DNA of 64,000 nucleotides from JACVRW01 sp963812415 (GTDB lineage Bacteria; Actinomycetota; Thermoleophilia; Solirubrobacterales; Thermoleophilaceae): assembly GCA_963812415.1 (NCBI GenBank), contig CAWEVH010000022.1:109212-173211 (forward strand), in the 5' to 3' direction. Shown piece after piece: positions 25,058-33,362 of this stretch (the stretch's first letter is position 1; each line of letters opens with the position of its first letter). The notes below the pieces were generated by a model, which was not told where the DNA came from, ran no database searches, and worked only from the letters and a program-made list of their open reading frames with translations. The position numbers and the translations under genes were made by a program.

Positions 25058-27117
25058 GCGACCTCCGCCACGGCGTCGACCACCGTCGCGCCGCGCTCGT
25101 GCACGAGCACGGGGTTGAGCTCGAGCAGCTCGAGGCCCCGCTCCAGCAGCAGCTCGCCGGCGGCCGAGGCGAGCCGCGCCGCCGCCGCCACGTCGAGCGG
25201 CGGGCGGCCACGCCCGCCGCACAGGAGCGGAGCCGCGCGCAGGCCGAGGAGCGCCCGCTCGACGCGCTCGGGAGAGGCCGGCAGCGGGATCACCGCGGCG
25301 TCGCCGAGCAGCTCGGTCCACACGCCGCCGGCCGCGACCACCAGGCTCGGCACCACCCCGCTCGTGGTCGCGGACACGAGCAGCTCGGCGCCACCCGGCG
25401 CCATCCGCTCGACCAGCACGGTCGCGCCGTCGATCGCGAGCCCGGTGAGCCGCGCGTGCGCGGCGCGCACGCCCTCCTCGTCGCGGACGTCCAGCACCAG
25501 CGCGCCCGCTTCGCTCTTGTGGCGCAGCCCGGGGGCGGCCAGCTTGAGCGCGACCGGTCCACCGAGCGCGCCGAGTGCGGCCACCGCGTCGTCGGCGCCA
25601 TTCACCAACCGGCCGTCGACCACCGGCAGGCCCGCTTCGCGCAGCAGCTCCTTGGCGTCGTGCTCGGACAGCGGCCGGCCGCCACCATCGGGGCCGCCGC
25701 ACCGCCGCGCGGCGGCGGCGATCTCGCGCAGGCGCGCCGGCTGCCCCGGCGGCGCTCCGAGCGCCGCGACGCAGGCGATGCCGGTCACGAGGCCCGCTAT
25801 CGCCGGCACGCCCGCGGCCGCGAAGCGGGCCGCGGCGGCGTCGTCGAGCAGCTCCGGCAGGGTCGAGGCGACCGCCACCGGCGCCGGGCTCGCGGCGGCG
25901 CCGCGCAGGATGCCGTCGCGCACGTTCGCCCAGGACTCGGCGGGGGCGCCCTCGATGCCGATCGGCTGGTCGTAGAGCACGAGCACCCGGTCGACGGCGG
26001 GATCGGCGCCGCACGCGGCCACGATCTCGCGCAGGCGCGCGACGTCGCCCCAGATCAGGGCCGTGTAGTCGAGCGGGTTGGCGACCGTGGCCGCCTCCGG
26101 CAGCAGCTCGCGCAGCCTGGTGGCGGTGGAGGCGGCGAACGGCGGGAGTGGCAGGCCGACTCGCTCGCACTCGTCGGCGGCGAGCGCGGAGTCGCCCCCC
26201 GAGCAGGTGAGCAGGGCCAGGCCGGAGGTGGGGCGGCGGGCGCCCGGGACCGCGAGCGCCTTGGCGAGCTCGAGCAGCTCGTGCACGTCGTGCGCCCAGG
26301 CGGCGCCCGCCTCCTCGACCAGCGCGCGGAAGATGCGCTGGTCGCCGGCGAGGGCGCCGGTGTGCGCGGCGGCAGCCGCGGCCCCGGCCACCGAGGCCCC
26401 GACCTTGAGCACGGCGACCCCGACGCCGCGCTCGGCGCACGCCGCGAGCGCCTCGGCCAGGCGGGCGCCGTCGCCGTCGCCCTCGAGGTAGAGGGCGATC
26501 GCGCCGAGCTCGTCCTCGCCGCTCAGGGCCTCGACCCACTGAGCGGGATCGACGGCCACCGAGTTGCCGCACGACACGACGGTGTGGAAGCGCAGCCCGC
26601 GGCTCGCGTTCAGGGCGTTCACGGCGACGTTGCCGCTCTGCGAGACGAGCGCGACGCGTCCCGGCTCGAACGGCCGCAGCGCGTCGCCCCAGAGGGTGGC
26701 GCGCTCGTGCAGAGCGACGATCCCGTTGCCGTTGGGGCCGCACAGCGGCAGCCCGTGGCGGAGCGCCACCCGCTCCAGCTCGCGCTCCAGATCGGCGCCG
26801 GCGGCGATCTCCCCGAAGCCCGCGCCGTAGACCACGGCGCCGCCGCAGCCGAGCGCGCCGGCCTCGTCCACCACCGCCGGCACCGCGCGGGCGGGAATCG
26901 CGACCACCACGGCGTCGGCCGGCGCCGGACAGTCTGCGAGCGACGGAAAGCAGGGCCGCCCGTGCACCGAGGTGCGGCCGGGGTTCACCCCCCAGACCTC
27001 GCCCGGGTAGCCGGCGCGCCGCAGGTTGAGGAGCGTCTCGCCCGCGTACGAGCCGTGCCGCTCGGTCGCGCCCACGACCGCGACGGAGCGCGGGTGGAGG
27101 AGGCGCGAGAGGTCCAC
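25054..27117 (-). CDS. acyl-CoA synthetase (NDP-forming)
   Basis: A 687-residue single-chain ADP-forming acyl-CoA synthetase. Domain order: CoA-binding Rossmann (HPRSVAVVGATERHGSYAGETLL), succinyl-CoA-ligase-like domain (VALVSQSGNVAVNALNASRG, then AAHTGALAGDQRIF with the likely phosphohistidine), then ATP-grasp (SEHDAKELLREAGLPVVDGR, KLAAPGLRHKSEAGALVLDV, ELLELNPVLVHE). It interconverts an acid plus CoA and ATP with acyl-CoA plus ADP. It starts 2 bp after the acyl-CoA dehydrogenase and overlaps the amine oxidase. The set suggests oxidation of an amine-derived acid. Confidence 0.85.
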   Translation of the reverse strand: MDLSRLLHPRSVAVVGATERHGSYAGETLLNLRRAGYPGEVWGVNPGRTSVHGRPCFPSLADCPAPADAVVVAIPARAVPAVVDEAGALGCGGAVVYGAGFGEIAAGADLERELERVALRHGLPLCGPNGNGIVALHERATLWGDALRPFEPGRVALVSQSGNVAVNALNASRGLRFHTVVSCGNSVAVDPAQWVEALSGEDELGAIALYLEGDGDGARLAEALAACAERGVGVAVLKVGASVAGAAAAAAHTGALAGDQRIFRALVEEAGAAWAHDVHELLELAKALAVPGARRPTSGLALLTCSGGDSALAADECERVGLPLPPFAASTATRLRELLPEAATVANPLDYTALIWGDVARLREIVAACGADPAVDRVLVLYDQPIGIEGAPAESWANVRDGILRGAAASPAPVAVASTLPELLDDAAAARFAAAGVPAIAGLVTGIACVAALGAPPGQPARLREIAAAARRCGGPDGGGRPLSEHDAKELLREAGLPVVDGRLVNGADDAVAALGALGGPVALKLAAPGLRHKSEAGALVLDVRDEEGVRAAHARLTGLAIDGATVLVERMAPGGAELLVSATTSGVVPSLVVAAGGVWTELLGDAAVIPLPASPERVERALLGLRAAPLLCGGRGRPPLDVAAAARLASAAGELLLERGLELLELNPVLVHERGATVVDAVAEVA

Positions 27118-27119
27118 GC

Positions 27120-28322
27120 TCAGTGGAGCGTGCGCTCCACGCCGCGCCGCTCGAGCGCGCGGGCGATGATCAGCCGCTGGATCTCGCTCGTGCCCTCCCA
27201 GATGCGATCGACGCGCAGCTCACGGAAGAAGCGCTCGGCGACGTTGGTGCGCATGTAGCCGCGGCCGCCGAAGATCTGGAGGCAGCGGTCGGCGCAGCGG
27301 CAGGCGGCCTCGCTCACGAACAGCTTTGCCATCGAGGCCTTGGCGTGCACGACCTTGAGGTCCGCCCCCGCGTCGATCAGACGGGCGACCTCGAGGGCGA
27401 GCAGCCTGCCGGCCGCGGCGTCGGCGGCCGAGTCGGCCAGCGGGAACGAGACGCCCTGGTAGTCCATGATGCGGCTGCCGCCCTGCTCGCGCTCGAGCGC
27501 CCAGCCGGTGGTCTCCTCGATCAGCCGCCACATCGAGCCGACGCCGCGGGCGGCGATCCCGAGCCGCTCCTCGGTGAACCAGGCGCGCTGGAGCTCCTCG
27601 CCTCCGCCGAGGCCGCCGACGATCGCGTCGCCCGGCACCTCGACGCCGCTGAAGCGGATCGTGGGGTGCCCGTGCGGATAGGTGTGGGTGAAGGGCGGGT
27701 CGTCCACGACCTCGATCCCGTCGAGCTCGCGGTCGACGAGGAACAGCGTGGGCAGGCGCTCGCCGTCCACGAGGGCATTGGCCATCACGATGTACACGGC
27801 CGCGACGTCGCCGTAGGTCACGAACCACTTCTCGCCGTCGATCGCCCAGCCGCCCTCCGTGCGCGTGGCAGTGGTCTCGATCCGCGAGGGGTCGGAGCCC
27901 GCCTCCGCCTCCGTCACCGCGTAGGCGTCGTGCAGCTCGCCGCGCAGCGCCGGCTTCAGGTAGCGCTCGATCTGCTCGGGCGAGCCGCTCGCGAGCACGT
28001 TGTAGGCGCCGGGCATGTGCCACGACAGCGCGTTCGTCGAGCGCCCGAGCTGCTCCTCGACGAGGAACCACTCCGTCTTCGTCCAGCCCTGGCCGCCGTG
28101 CTCGCGCGCGTGCAGGCCGCCCGAGAGGCCGGCGGCGATCGCCTCGCGCTTGATCCGCTGCTTCAGCTCGTCGGGGATCCTGCCGCCGCTTCGCTCCGCC
28201 GGCTCCTCGTTCGGGATCAGCAGCTCGTCCACGAAGCGCCGGGCGCGCTCCCGCAGATCGAGCTGCTCCGCCGTGAAGTCGGCGGCCGTGAGAAGTGGTG
28301 GGGCCGCGGGGCTGACGGTCAT
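27120..28322 (-). CDS. acyl-CoA dehydrogenase
   Basis: A 400-residue FAD acyl-CoA dehydrogenase. Seen: AYAVTEAEAGSDPSRI (FAD/substrate loop), FTEERLGIAARGVG, CLQIFGGRGYMRTNVAERFFRELRV and IWEGTSEIQRLIIARALER with the usual catalytic-Glu neighbourhood. The N-terminal helix domain is slightly divergent. It acts on an acyl-CoA, passing electrons to ETF. It begins within an ATGA overlap with the small upstream protein and precedes the ADP-forming acyl-CoA synthetase, in an operon divergent from the Rieske oxygenase. Confidence 0.9.
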   Translation of the reverse strand: MTVSPAAPPLLTAADFTAEQLDLRERARRFVDELLIPNEEPAERSGGRIPDELKQRIKREAIAAGLSGGLHAREHGGQGWTKTEWFLVEEQLGRSTNALSWHMPGAYNVLASGSPEQIERYLKPALRGELHDAYAVTEAEAGSDPSRIETTATRTEGGWAIDGEKWFVTYGDVAAVYIVMANALVDGERLPTLFLVDRELDGIEVVDDPPFTHTYPHGHPTIRFSGVEVPGDAIVGGLGGGEELQRAWFTEERLGIAARGVGSMWRLIEETTGWALEREQGGSRIMDYQGVSFPLADSAADAAAGRLLALEVARLIDAGADLKVVHAKASMAKLFVSEAACRCADRCLQIFGGRGYMRTNVAERFFRELRVDRIWEGTSEIQRLIIARALERRGVERTLH

Positions 28323-28651
28323 CGGGGTCCTCCGTTGTGTCTCCTCGAGCGCGTGCGGCGAGCAAGGCCGAGGGCCAGGTTGTCGTGGTTCTCGATCACG
28401 TCCTCGATCACGGCCCGGGCGCCGTCCACGTCCTCCCGCTCACGCGCGAGTCGCGAGGCCTCGCGCAGGTACGCGAGCCAGGCGCGCCGGGTGCCGTGGA
28501 GCACGATCCGCTCCGCACGCGCCCGCTCGCGCTCGACCAGCTCGTCCGGCGGGGGACCGCCGCAGCGCAGCGCTGCGATCGCGCGGGGCAGTTCCTGCTC
28601 GGGTTCCGGGGTGATCGAGAGCCATGCGTGACGGGCGCCGAACGGACGCAC
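28319..28651 (-). CDS. small uncharacterised protein coupled to acyl-CoA dehydrogenase
   Basis: A 110-residue Arg/Glu-rich helical protein of no recognised family (ELPRAIAALRCGGPPPDELV, then TRRAWLAYLREASRLAREREDV, then ARAVIEDVIENHDNLALG). Reality is supported by its ATGA overlap with the acyl-CoA dehydrogenase start and by its position as the first gene downstream of the shared 26-bp element. GTG 28651 lies 10 bp from that element with no clear ribosome binding site. A helical accessory subunit or regulator is possible; no function is claimed. Confidence 0.6.
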   Translation of the reverse strand: MRPFGARHAWLSITPEPEQELPRAIAALRCGGPPPDELVERERARAERIVLHGTRRAWLAYLREASRLAREREDVDGARAVIEDVIENHDNLALGLARRTRSRRHNGGPR

Positions 28652-28660
28652 CGGAGGATG

Positions 28661-28686
28661 GTATCATGCGACTGATCACAAAGTCA
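28661..28686. promoter_or_regulatory. shared divergent promoter/operator element, copy A
   Basis: The element reads GTATC at 28661, TGCGACTGA at 28667-28675 and ACAAAGTCA at 28678-28686. 23 of its 26 bases equal those at 36219-36244. On the plus strand TATCAT (28662-28667) can serve as a -10 for the Rieske gene. On the minus strand CTGACT and GATACC spaced 16 bases apart look like a promoter for the acyl-CoA dehydrogenase operon. It lies between the two divergent start codons, 6 and 10 bp away, as an operator would. Confidence 0.65.
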
Positions 28687-28692
28687 GGAAGC

Positions 28693-29802
28693 ATGGAGAC
28701 GCCCACTCACCCGCCCCTCTCGCGCGCCCTGGATCCCGCTCTCTACCTGGATCCGGACGTCCTGAAGCTCGAGGACGAGCGCATCTTCGGGCGCACCTGG
28801 CAGTTCGTCGCGCACGTGTCCCAGCTGCCGGCGCCGGGCCGCTACCTGACGGCGCGCGCGGGCTCGCAGCCGGTGCTCGTGCTGCGCGACGACGGCGGTG
28901 AGCTGCGCGCCTTCCGCAACGTCTGCCGCCACCGCGGCTCGCGCCTCCTGAGCGGCTCCGGCGAGTGCGGCAAGGCGATCCGCTGCCGCTACCACGGCTG
29001 GACCTACCGGCTCGACGGCGAGCTGATCGGCGTGCCCGAGGGCCGCTCGATCCCGGCACTGGACAAGTCGAGCCTGGGGCTCTTCCCGGCGCGCGTGGAG
29101 GAATGGTGCGGGCTCGTGTTCGTGAACCTCGACGTCCACGCCACCCCGCTGGCCGACCAGCTCGGCGGCCTCCGCGAACGCGTCGAGCCCTACGGGCTGG
29201 AGCGGCTGCGGGCGGTCGAGGAGGACGTGGGGGGCCAGCCCGCCAACTGGAAGATCGTCGTGGACAACTACCTCGAGGGCTACCACGTGCCGATCGCCCA
29301 CCCGGGGCTGATGCGGCTCTACGACTACAAGCGCTACGAGGGCGAGTGCCACGACGGCTGGGCCTGGTTCGACGCGCCCCTGCGCGACAAGCCGTCGAGC
29401 AACAGGATGGAGCGGATCTACCAGCGCCTGGCGGAGCCGATGCCCGGGCTCTCCGACGAGCACAGCCGCACCTGGCACTACATCCTCATCTACCCCAACA
29501 CGGCGATCGACCTGTACCCGGACCAGGTCGGGATCTGGCAGATCCGACCCGACGGGCCGCTGCGTACCGATGACCGCGGACTGACCCTGCTGCCGCGGAA
29601 CGCGAGCCTCCGCACGCGCGCGGCCCAGTACGCCAACCGCAAGATCAACAAGCTCGTCGCGCACGAGGACTTCGACCTCGTGGAGAACCAGCAGGCCGGC
29701 CTGGCCACCCGCGGCTTCCAGCCCGGGCCGCTGTCCCGGCGCGAGGCGGCGGTGGCCTGGTTCGCGGACAGGATCCGGGCCGACCTCGCGGAGGCCGGCT
29801 GA
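28693..29802 (+). CDS. Rieske non-heme iron oxygenase, alpha subunit
   Basis: A 369-residue Rieske oxygenase when started at ATG 28693, chosen because AGGA precedes it and the 28624 alternative would swallow the operator. The 2Fe-2S site is C78-x-H80 and C98-x-x-H101 (VCRHRGS, IRCRYHGW); the mononuclear iron ligands are probably H198 and H203 in DNYLEGYHVPIAHPGL. The profile fits oxygenases that demethylate or cleave quaternary amines (betaine, stachydrine, carnitine types) as well as aromatic ones. No reductase partner is in the window. The neighbours (polyamine-type transporter, amine oxidases) favour an amine substrate, which is inference. Confidence 0.85.
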   Translation: METPTHPPLSRALDPALYLDPDVLKLEDERIFGRTWQFVAHVSQLPAPGRYLTARAGSQPVLVLRDDGGELRAFRNVCRHRGSRLLSGSGECGKAIRCRYHGWTYRLDGELIGVPEGRSIPALDKSSLGLFPARVEEWCGLVFVNLDVHATPLADQLGGLRERVEPYGLERLRAVEEDVGGQPANWKIVVDNYLEGYHVPIAHPGLMRLYDYKRYEGECHDGWAWFDAPLRDKPSSNRMERIYQRLAEPMPGLSDEHSRTWHYILIYPNTAIDLYPDQVGIWQIRPDGPLRTDDRGLTLLPRNASLRTRAAQYANRKINKLVAHEDFDLVENQQAGLATRGFQPGPLSRREAAVAWFADRIRADLAEAG

Positions 29803-29805
29803 GCC

Positions 29806-30489
29806 GTGGCGGCCGAGCAGAGCGACCGCGACGCGCGCGAGCGCATCCTGGCCGCGGCCGTCGAGCGCATCGCGAGCGAGGGCATCGACGACATGCGGAT
29901 CGCGCGGGTGGCCATGGACGCGGGTGTCTCCACCTCGCTCGTCCACTACCACTTCGCAACCCGCGAGGCGCTCCTCGAGCAGGCGCTCGAGTACTCGTAC
30001 GAGCTGGCCGGAGACGTGCGCATAGGGGAGGGCGAGGACCAGGTCGCGGGCCACGTGGAGCGGCTGGCCGCGCTGATGGACCAGTGCCTGCCCTATCCCG
30101 GGCTGCTCGAGCGCGACTGGATCCTCTGGGTCGAGCTCTGGCTGCGCGCCGTGCGCCACCCCGAGATGCGTCCCACGGCCGCGCGCCTCTACGCGCGCAT
30201 GCGCGAGTGGCTCGGCGAAGCGATCGCCGCGGGCGTGGAGAGCGGCGAGCTGCGCGCGGCCGACCCCGAGCGCGTGGCCGACCGGCTGCTGGCGCTGGCG
30301 GACGGCTACGGGGTGAGGGTCCTGATCGGTGAGCTCGACATCGAGCGCGCCCGGAGCGAGGTGTGGGCGGGGCTCGCGAGCGAGCTCGGTCTGCCGGACG
30401 TGGCGCCGCCGCCGCTCGACCGTCCTGCCAGATCGCCCTCGGGGGCACAAGGTGACAGGGTGCGCGACATGGAGGTGACGAGGTGCTGA
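29806..30489 (+). CDS. TetR family regulator, BetI-like
   Basis: A 227-residue TetR protein with the HTH at about 12-60 (ERILAAAVERIASEGIDDMR, ARVAMDAGVSTSLVHYHFATREALL) and a C-terminal domain of the BetI/TetR_C_6 type (DWILWVELWLRAVRHPEMR). It lies 3 bp after the Rieske gene and overlaps potD by 7 bp, so it is inside the operon it probably controls. It is the best local candidate for binding the 26-bp element at 28661 and its copy at 36219. GTG start at 29806. Confidence 0.85.
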   Translation: MAAEQSDRDARERILAAAVERIASEGIDDMRIARVAMDAGVSTSLVHYHFATREALLEQALEYSYELAGDVRIGEGEDQVAGHVERLAALMDQCLPYPGLLERDWILWVELWLRAVRHPEMRPTAARLYARMREWLGEAIAAGVESGELRAADPERVADRLLALADGYGVRVLIGELDIERARSEVWAGLASELGLPDVAPPPLDRPARSPSGAQGDRVRDMEVTRC

Positions 30490-31631
30490 GGGACATCGAC
30501 GACCTGCTCGGGCGGGACCTCGACCGGCGTATCGGCCGGCGCGGCCTGCTCAAGGGCGGGGCGGGACTCGCGCTCGGGGTCGGCCTGGCGGGCTGCGGGG
30601 TCGGCAGCGGCAGCGAGTCCTCGAAGGAGGACACGGAGAAGACGATCAAGAAGAAGGTCGACGGCGACCTCGTGTACTTCAACTGGGCGGAGTACATCGA
30701 TCCCGCGCTGCTCAAGAAGTTCGAGAAGCGCTACGGGGTGAAGGTGCGCGAGTCGAACTTCGACTCGATGCCGTCCATGATGGCCAAGCTGCGCGCCGGC
30801 ATCGCGTACGACGTGATCTTCCCGTCGGCGGAGTTCGCCCAGCGCCTGATCGAGGGCAACCAGCTCCTCAGGATCGACCGCGACAAGCTCGCCAACACCG
30901 ACCTCGTCTACAGCCAGTTCGACCAGCCCTGGTACGACAAGGGCTCGGCGCACACGACGCCCTACACGATGTACGCGACCGGGCTCGGCTACCGCGCCGA
31001 CAAGGTCTCCGGCATGACCGGCTCCTGGCGCGACCTGGGCGAGGCCGACAGCGGCGGCAAGAACTTCATGCTCGACGACTTCCAGGAGGGCATCGGCATG
31101 GCCAACCTGGTCAACGGCTTCGAGCTGAACACGACCGACACCGACGAGCTCGCGCAGTCGACCGACTACCTGCTCGAGCTGAAGCCGAAGCTGCGCGGCC
31201 TCTCGAGCGACACGATCACCAGCATGGCCAGCGGGAACGCCTGGGTCCAGCACCTGTGGAACGGCGACATCGTGAACATCCGCAACCAGGTGGACGACCC
31301 GGAGAACTACAAGTTCCAGAAGAACGAGGAGGGCATCCCGGTCGGCTCGGACACGTTCGCGATCCCGGTGAACGCGAAGCACCCGGGCACCGCGCTCCTG
31401 TTCATCGAGTTCATGCTCGAGCCCGAGAACGCCGCGCAGAACGTCGAGTGGATCGGCTACCCGATGCCCTACGAGGAGGGCGCGACGGAGGCGTTCGCCG
31501 GGCTCGTCAAGACCGATCCGGAGATCAACGTGACCGTCGAGGACCTCGAGAACGGCCAGGAGTTCGTGAACCTGAGGGCGGAGGGACGCATCGCCTGGGA
31601 CAAGGCGTGGACGGAGTTCAAGGCATCCTGA
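30483..31631 (+). CDS. potD: spermidine/putrescine-type ABC substrate-binding lipoprotein
   Basis: A 382-residue extracellular binding protein. The N terminus has a twin-arginine-like RRIGRRGLLKGGAG followed by a lipobox LAGC with Cys38. The body matches PotD/PotF: DLVYFNWAEYIDPALLKKFE, MPSMMAKLRAGIAYDVIFPS and NPDIV-like pocket segments such as GNAWVQHLWNGDIV. PotD-type proteins bind linear polyamines, but related ones bind other cationic amines. First transporter gene of potD-B-C-A; GTG start overlaps the tetR end. Confidence 0.88.
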   Translation: MLRDIDDLLGRDLDRRIGRRGLLKGGAGLALGVGLAGCGVGSGSESSKEDTEKTIKKKVDGDLVYFNWAEYIDPALLKKFEKRYGVKVRESNFDSMPSMMAKLRAGIAYDVIFPSAEFAQRLIEGNQLLRIDRDKLANTDLVYSQFDQPWYDKGSAHTTPYTMYATGLGYRADKVSGMTGSWRDLGEADSGGKNFMLDDFQEGIGMANLVNGFELNTTDTDELAQSTDYLLELKPKLRGLSSDTITSMASGNAWVQHLWNGDIVNIRNQVDDPENYKFQKNEEGIPVGSDTFAIPVNAKHPGTALLFIEFMLEPENAAQNVEWIGYPMPYEEGATEAFAGLVKTDPEINVTVEDLENGQEFVNLRAEGRIAWDKAWTEFKAS

Positions 31632-31641
31632 GGCGTCGCCG

Positions 31642-32475
31642 GTGAGCGAGAACCGCTTCGCGGCCGCCTTCCTCATCCCCGGCGGTCTGTGGCTGCTGCT
31701 GCTGTTCGTGGTGCCGCTGGGGATCCTGCTGGCGATCTCGTTCGGAACCACGGACGACCTCGGCAACGCGCTCTACGGCTGGTACCCGGAGAACTACGAG
31801 CGCGTCTTCGACTCGATCTACCTCGAGGTGCTGGCGCGCTCGGTGGGCTATGCGCTGGCCACGGTGGTGCTGTGCGCGCTCGTGGGCTATCCGGTCGCGT
31901 ACTACATCGCGGTCTTCGGGGGGCGCTGGAAGAACGTGCTGATCGCGCTGGTGGTCCTGCCGTTCTTCGTCAACTACCTCGTGCGCACCTACGCCTGGAT
32001 CGCCATGCTCGGGGACGAGGGCCTCGTGAACGGGATCCTCGGGGAGGACATCCAGTTCCTCAACACGCCCTGGGCCGTGATCGGGGGGCTCACCTACGGC
32101 TACATGGCGTTCATGATCCTGCCCGTCTACGCGGCGCTCGACCGGATGGACCCGGCGCTCCGCGAGGCCGGCAAGGACCTCTACGGCGGCCCCTGGCAGA
32201 CGTTCCGGAACGTGACGCTGCCGCACACGCGCCAGGGTCTGCTGGCCGGGACCGTGCTCGTGTTCCTGCCCGCGGTGGGCGACTTCGTGGCCGCCCAGCT
32301 GCTCGGCGGCCCGGACGAGTTCATGGTCGGCAACCTCATCCAGCAGCAGTTCCTGGCCGCCGACAACTGGCCCTTCGGAGCGGCGCTGACCGTGGTGATG
32401 ATGACCTTCCTGCTGATCTGGATGGTGCTCTACCTGCGCTCGGCGGCCCGTGAGGCGCGCGAGGTGGCCGCGTGA
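31642..32475 (+). CDS. potB: polyamine-type ABC transporter permease (PotB-like)
   Basis: A 277-residue inner-membrane permease with about six helices (GLWLLLLFVVPLGILLAISF at the start, VVLCALVGYPVAYYIAVFGG, VLIALVVLPFFVNYLVRTYAW). The EAA loop that docks on the ATPase reads EAGKDLYGGPWQTFRNVTLPH. GTG 31642 follows potD by 10 bp; the stop overlaps the potC start. It pairs with PotC to form the translocation channel. Confidence 0.88.
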   Translation: MSENRFAAAFLIPGGLWLLLLFVVPLGILLAISFGTTDDLGNALYGWYPENYERVFDSIYLEVLARSVGYALATVVLCALVGYPVAYYIAVFGGRWKNVLIALVVLPFFVNYLVRTYAWIAMLGDEGLVNGILGEDIQFLNTPWAVIGGLTYGYMAFMILPVYAALDRMDPALREAGKDLYGGPWQTFRNVTLPHTRQGLLAGTVLVFLPAVGDFVAAQLLGGPDEFMVGNLIQQQFLAADNWPFGAALTVVMMTFLLIWMVLYLRSAAREAREVAA

Positions 32476-33362
32476 GCTCGGTTGCGCAAGCCGATGCGCC
32501 GGCGGCTGCCCCCACCAGGCGGGTCGCCGCGAAGCCGCCCAAGGATTTCGACCGGCCGCGCTTCCTGCGCGTCTTCGTCGGCCTGTTCTTCGTGGTCATG
32601 TTCGCGCCGATCGCCCTGGTGGTGCTGTTCTCGTTCAACGCGAGCCGGTCGCTTCAGAACTTCGACGGCTTCAGCCTGCGCTGGTACGAGCGCTTCTTCG
32701 AGTCGGAGACGCTGCGCGACTCCCTCGTCGCGAGCATCGAGATAGCGCTGATCACGATGGTGATCGCCACCGCGCTCGGCACGCTGCTCGCCTACGGGCT
32801 CGTGCGCGCCCGGGTCAGATGGAGCGGCGCCATGAACGTGCTGATGCTCGTGCCCCTGGTCACGCCGGAGATCGTGGCGGGCGCCTCGGCGCTGCTGCTG
32901 TTCACGCAGGTCGGCCTCGAGCTCTCGCTCACCACGATCGTGCTCGGGCACATCACGTTCTCGATCTCGTACGTGACGGTGGTGGTGCGGGCTCGGCTCG
33001 CCGCGCTCGATCCGGACGTCGAGCACGCCGCGATGGACCTGGGGGCCACGCGCTGGCAGACCTTCGGCCTGATCACGCTGCCCGCGCTCTGGCCGGCGAT
33101 CCTGGCCGCCGGCCTGCTCGTGTTCGCGCTCTCCTTCGACGACTTCGTGCTGTCGTTCTTCACCACCGGGGAGTCGCCCCAGCCGCTGCCGGTCCGCATC
33201 TGGGCGGCGATCCGCTTCGGCGTGACCCCGACGATCAACGCCATCGGCACCTTCATGCTCGCAATCTCGGCCGTGACGATCGGGCTCGCCATCGCGCTCC
33301 CGAAGCTGCTGGGACGGCGCGAGAGCGGGCTCGGGGTGCTGCTCGGAAGGGAGGGCGCGTGA
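32472..33362 (+). CDS. potC: polyamine-type ABC transporter permease (PotC-like)
   Basis: A 296-residue permease with a longer N-terminal cytoplasmic stretch (about 30 residues, Ala/Pro-rich) before the first helix FVGLFFVVMFAPIALVVLFS. The EAA loop is HAAMDLGATRWQTFGLITLPA. ALSFDDFVLSFFTTG is the conserved PotC/PotI segment. GTGA overlaps on both sides (with potB and potA) indicate stoichiometric translation. Confidence 0.88.
   Translation: MSSVAQADAPAAAPTRRVAAKPPKDFDRPRFLRVFVGLFFVVMFAPIALVVLFSFNASRSLQNFDGFSLRWYERFFESETLRDSLVASIEIALITMVIATALGTLLAYGLVRARVRWSGAMNVLMLVPLVTPEIVAGASALLLFTQVGLELSLTTIVLGHITFSISYVTVVVRARLAALDPDVEHAAMDLGATRWQTFGLITLPALWPAILAAGLLVFALSFDDFVLSFFTTGESPQPLPVRIWAAIRFGVTPTINAIGTFMLAISAVTIGLAIALPKLLGRRESGLGVLLGREGA

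Noticed and set aside
23863..27258. 1131-codon plus-strand open frame
   Set aside because: Arg/Ala-rich with no motif, antisense to the amine oxidase and acyl-CoA synthetase genes, which have clear catalytic motifs.
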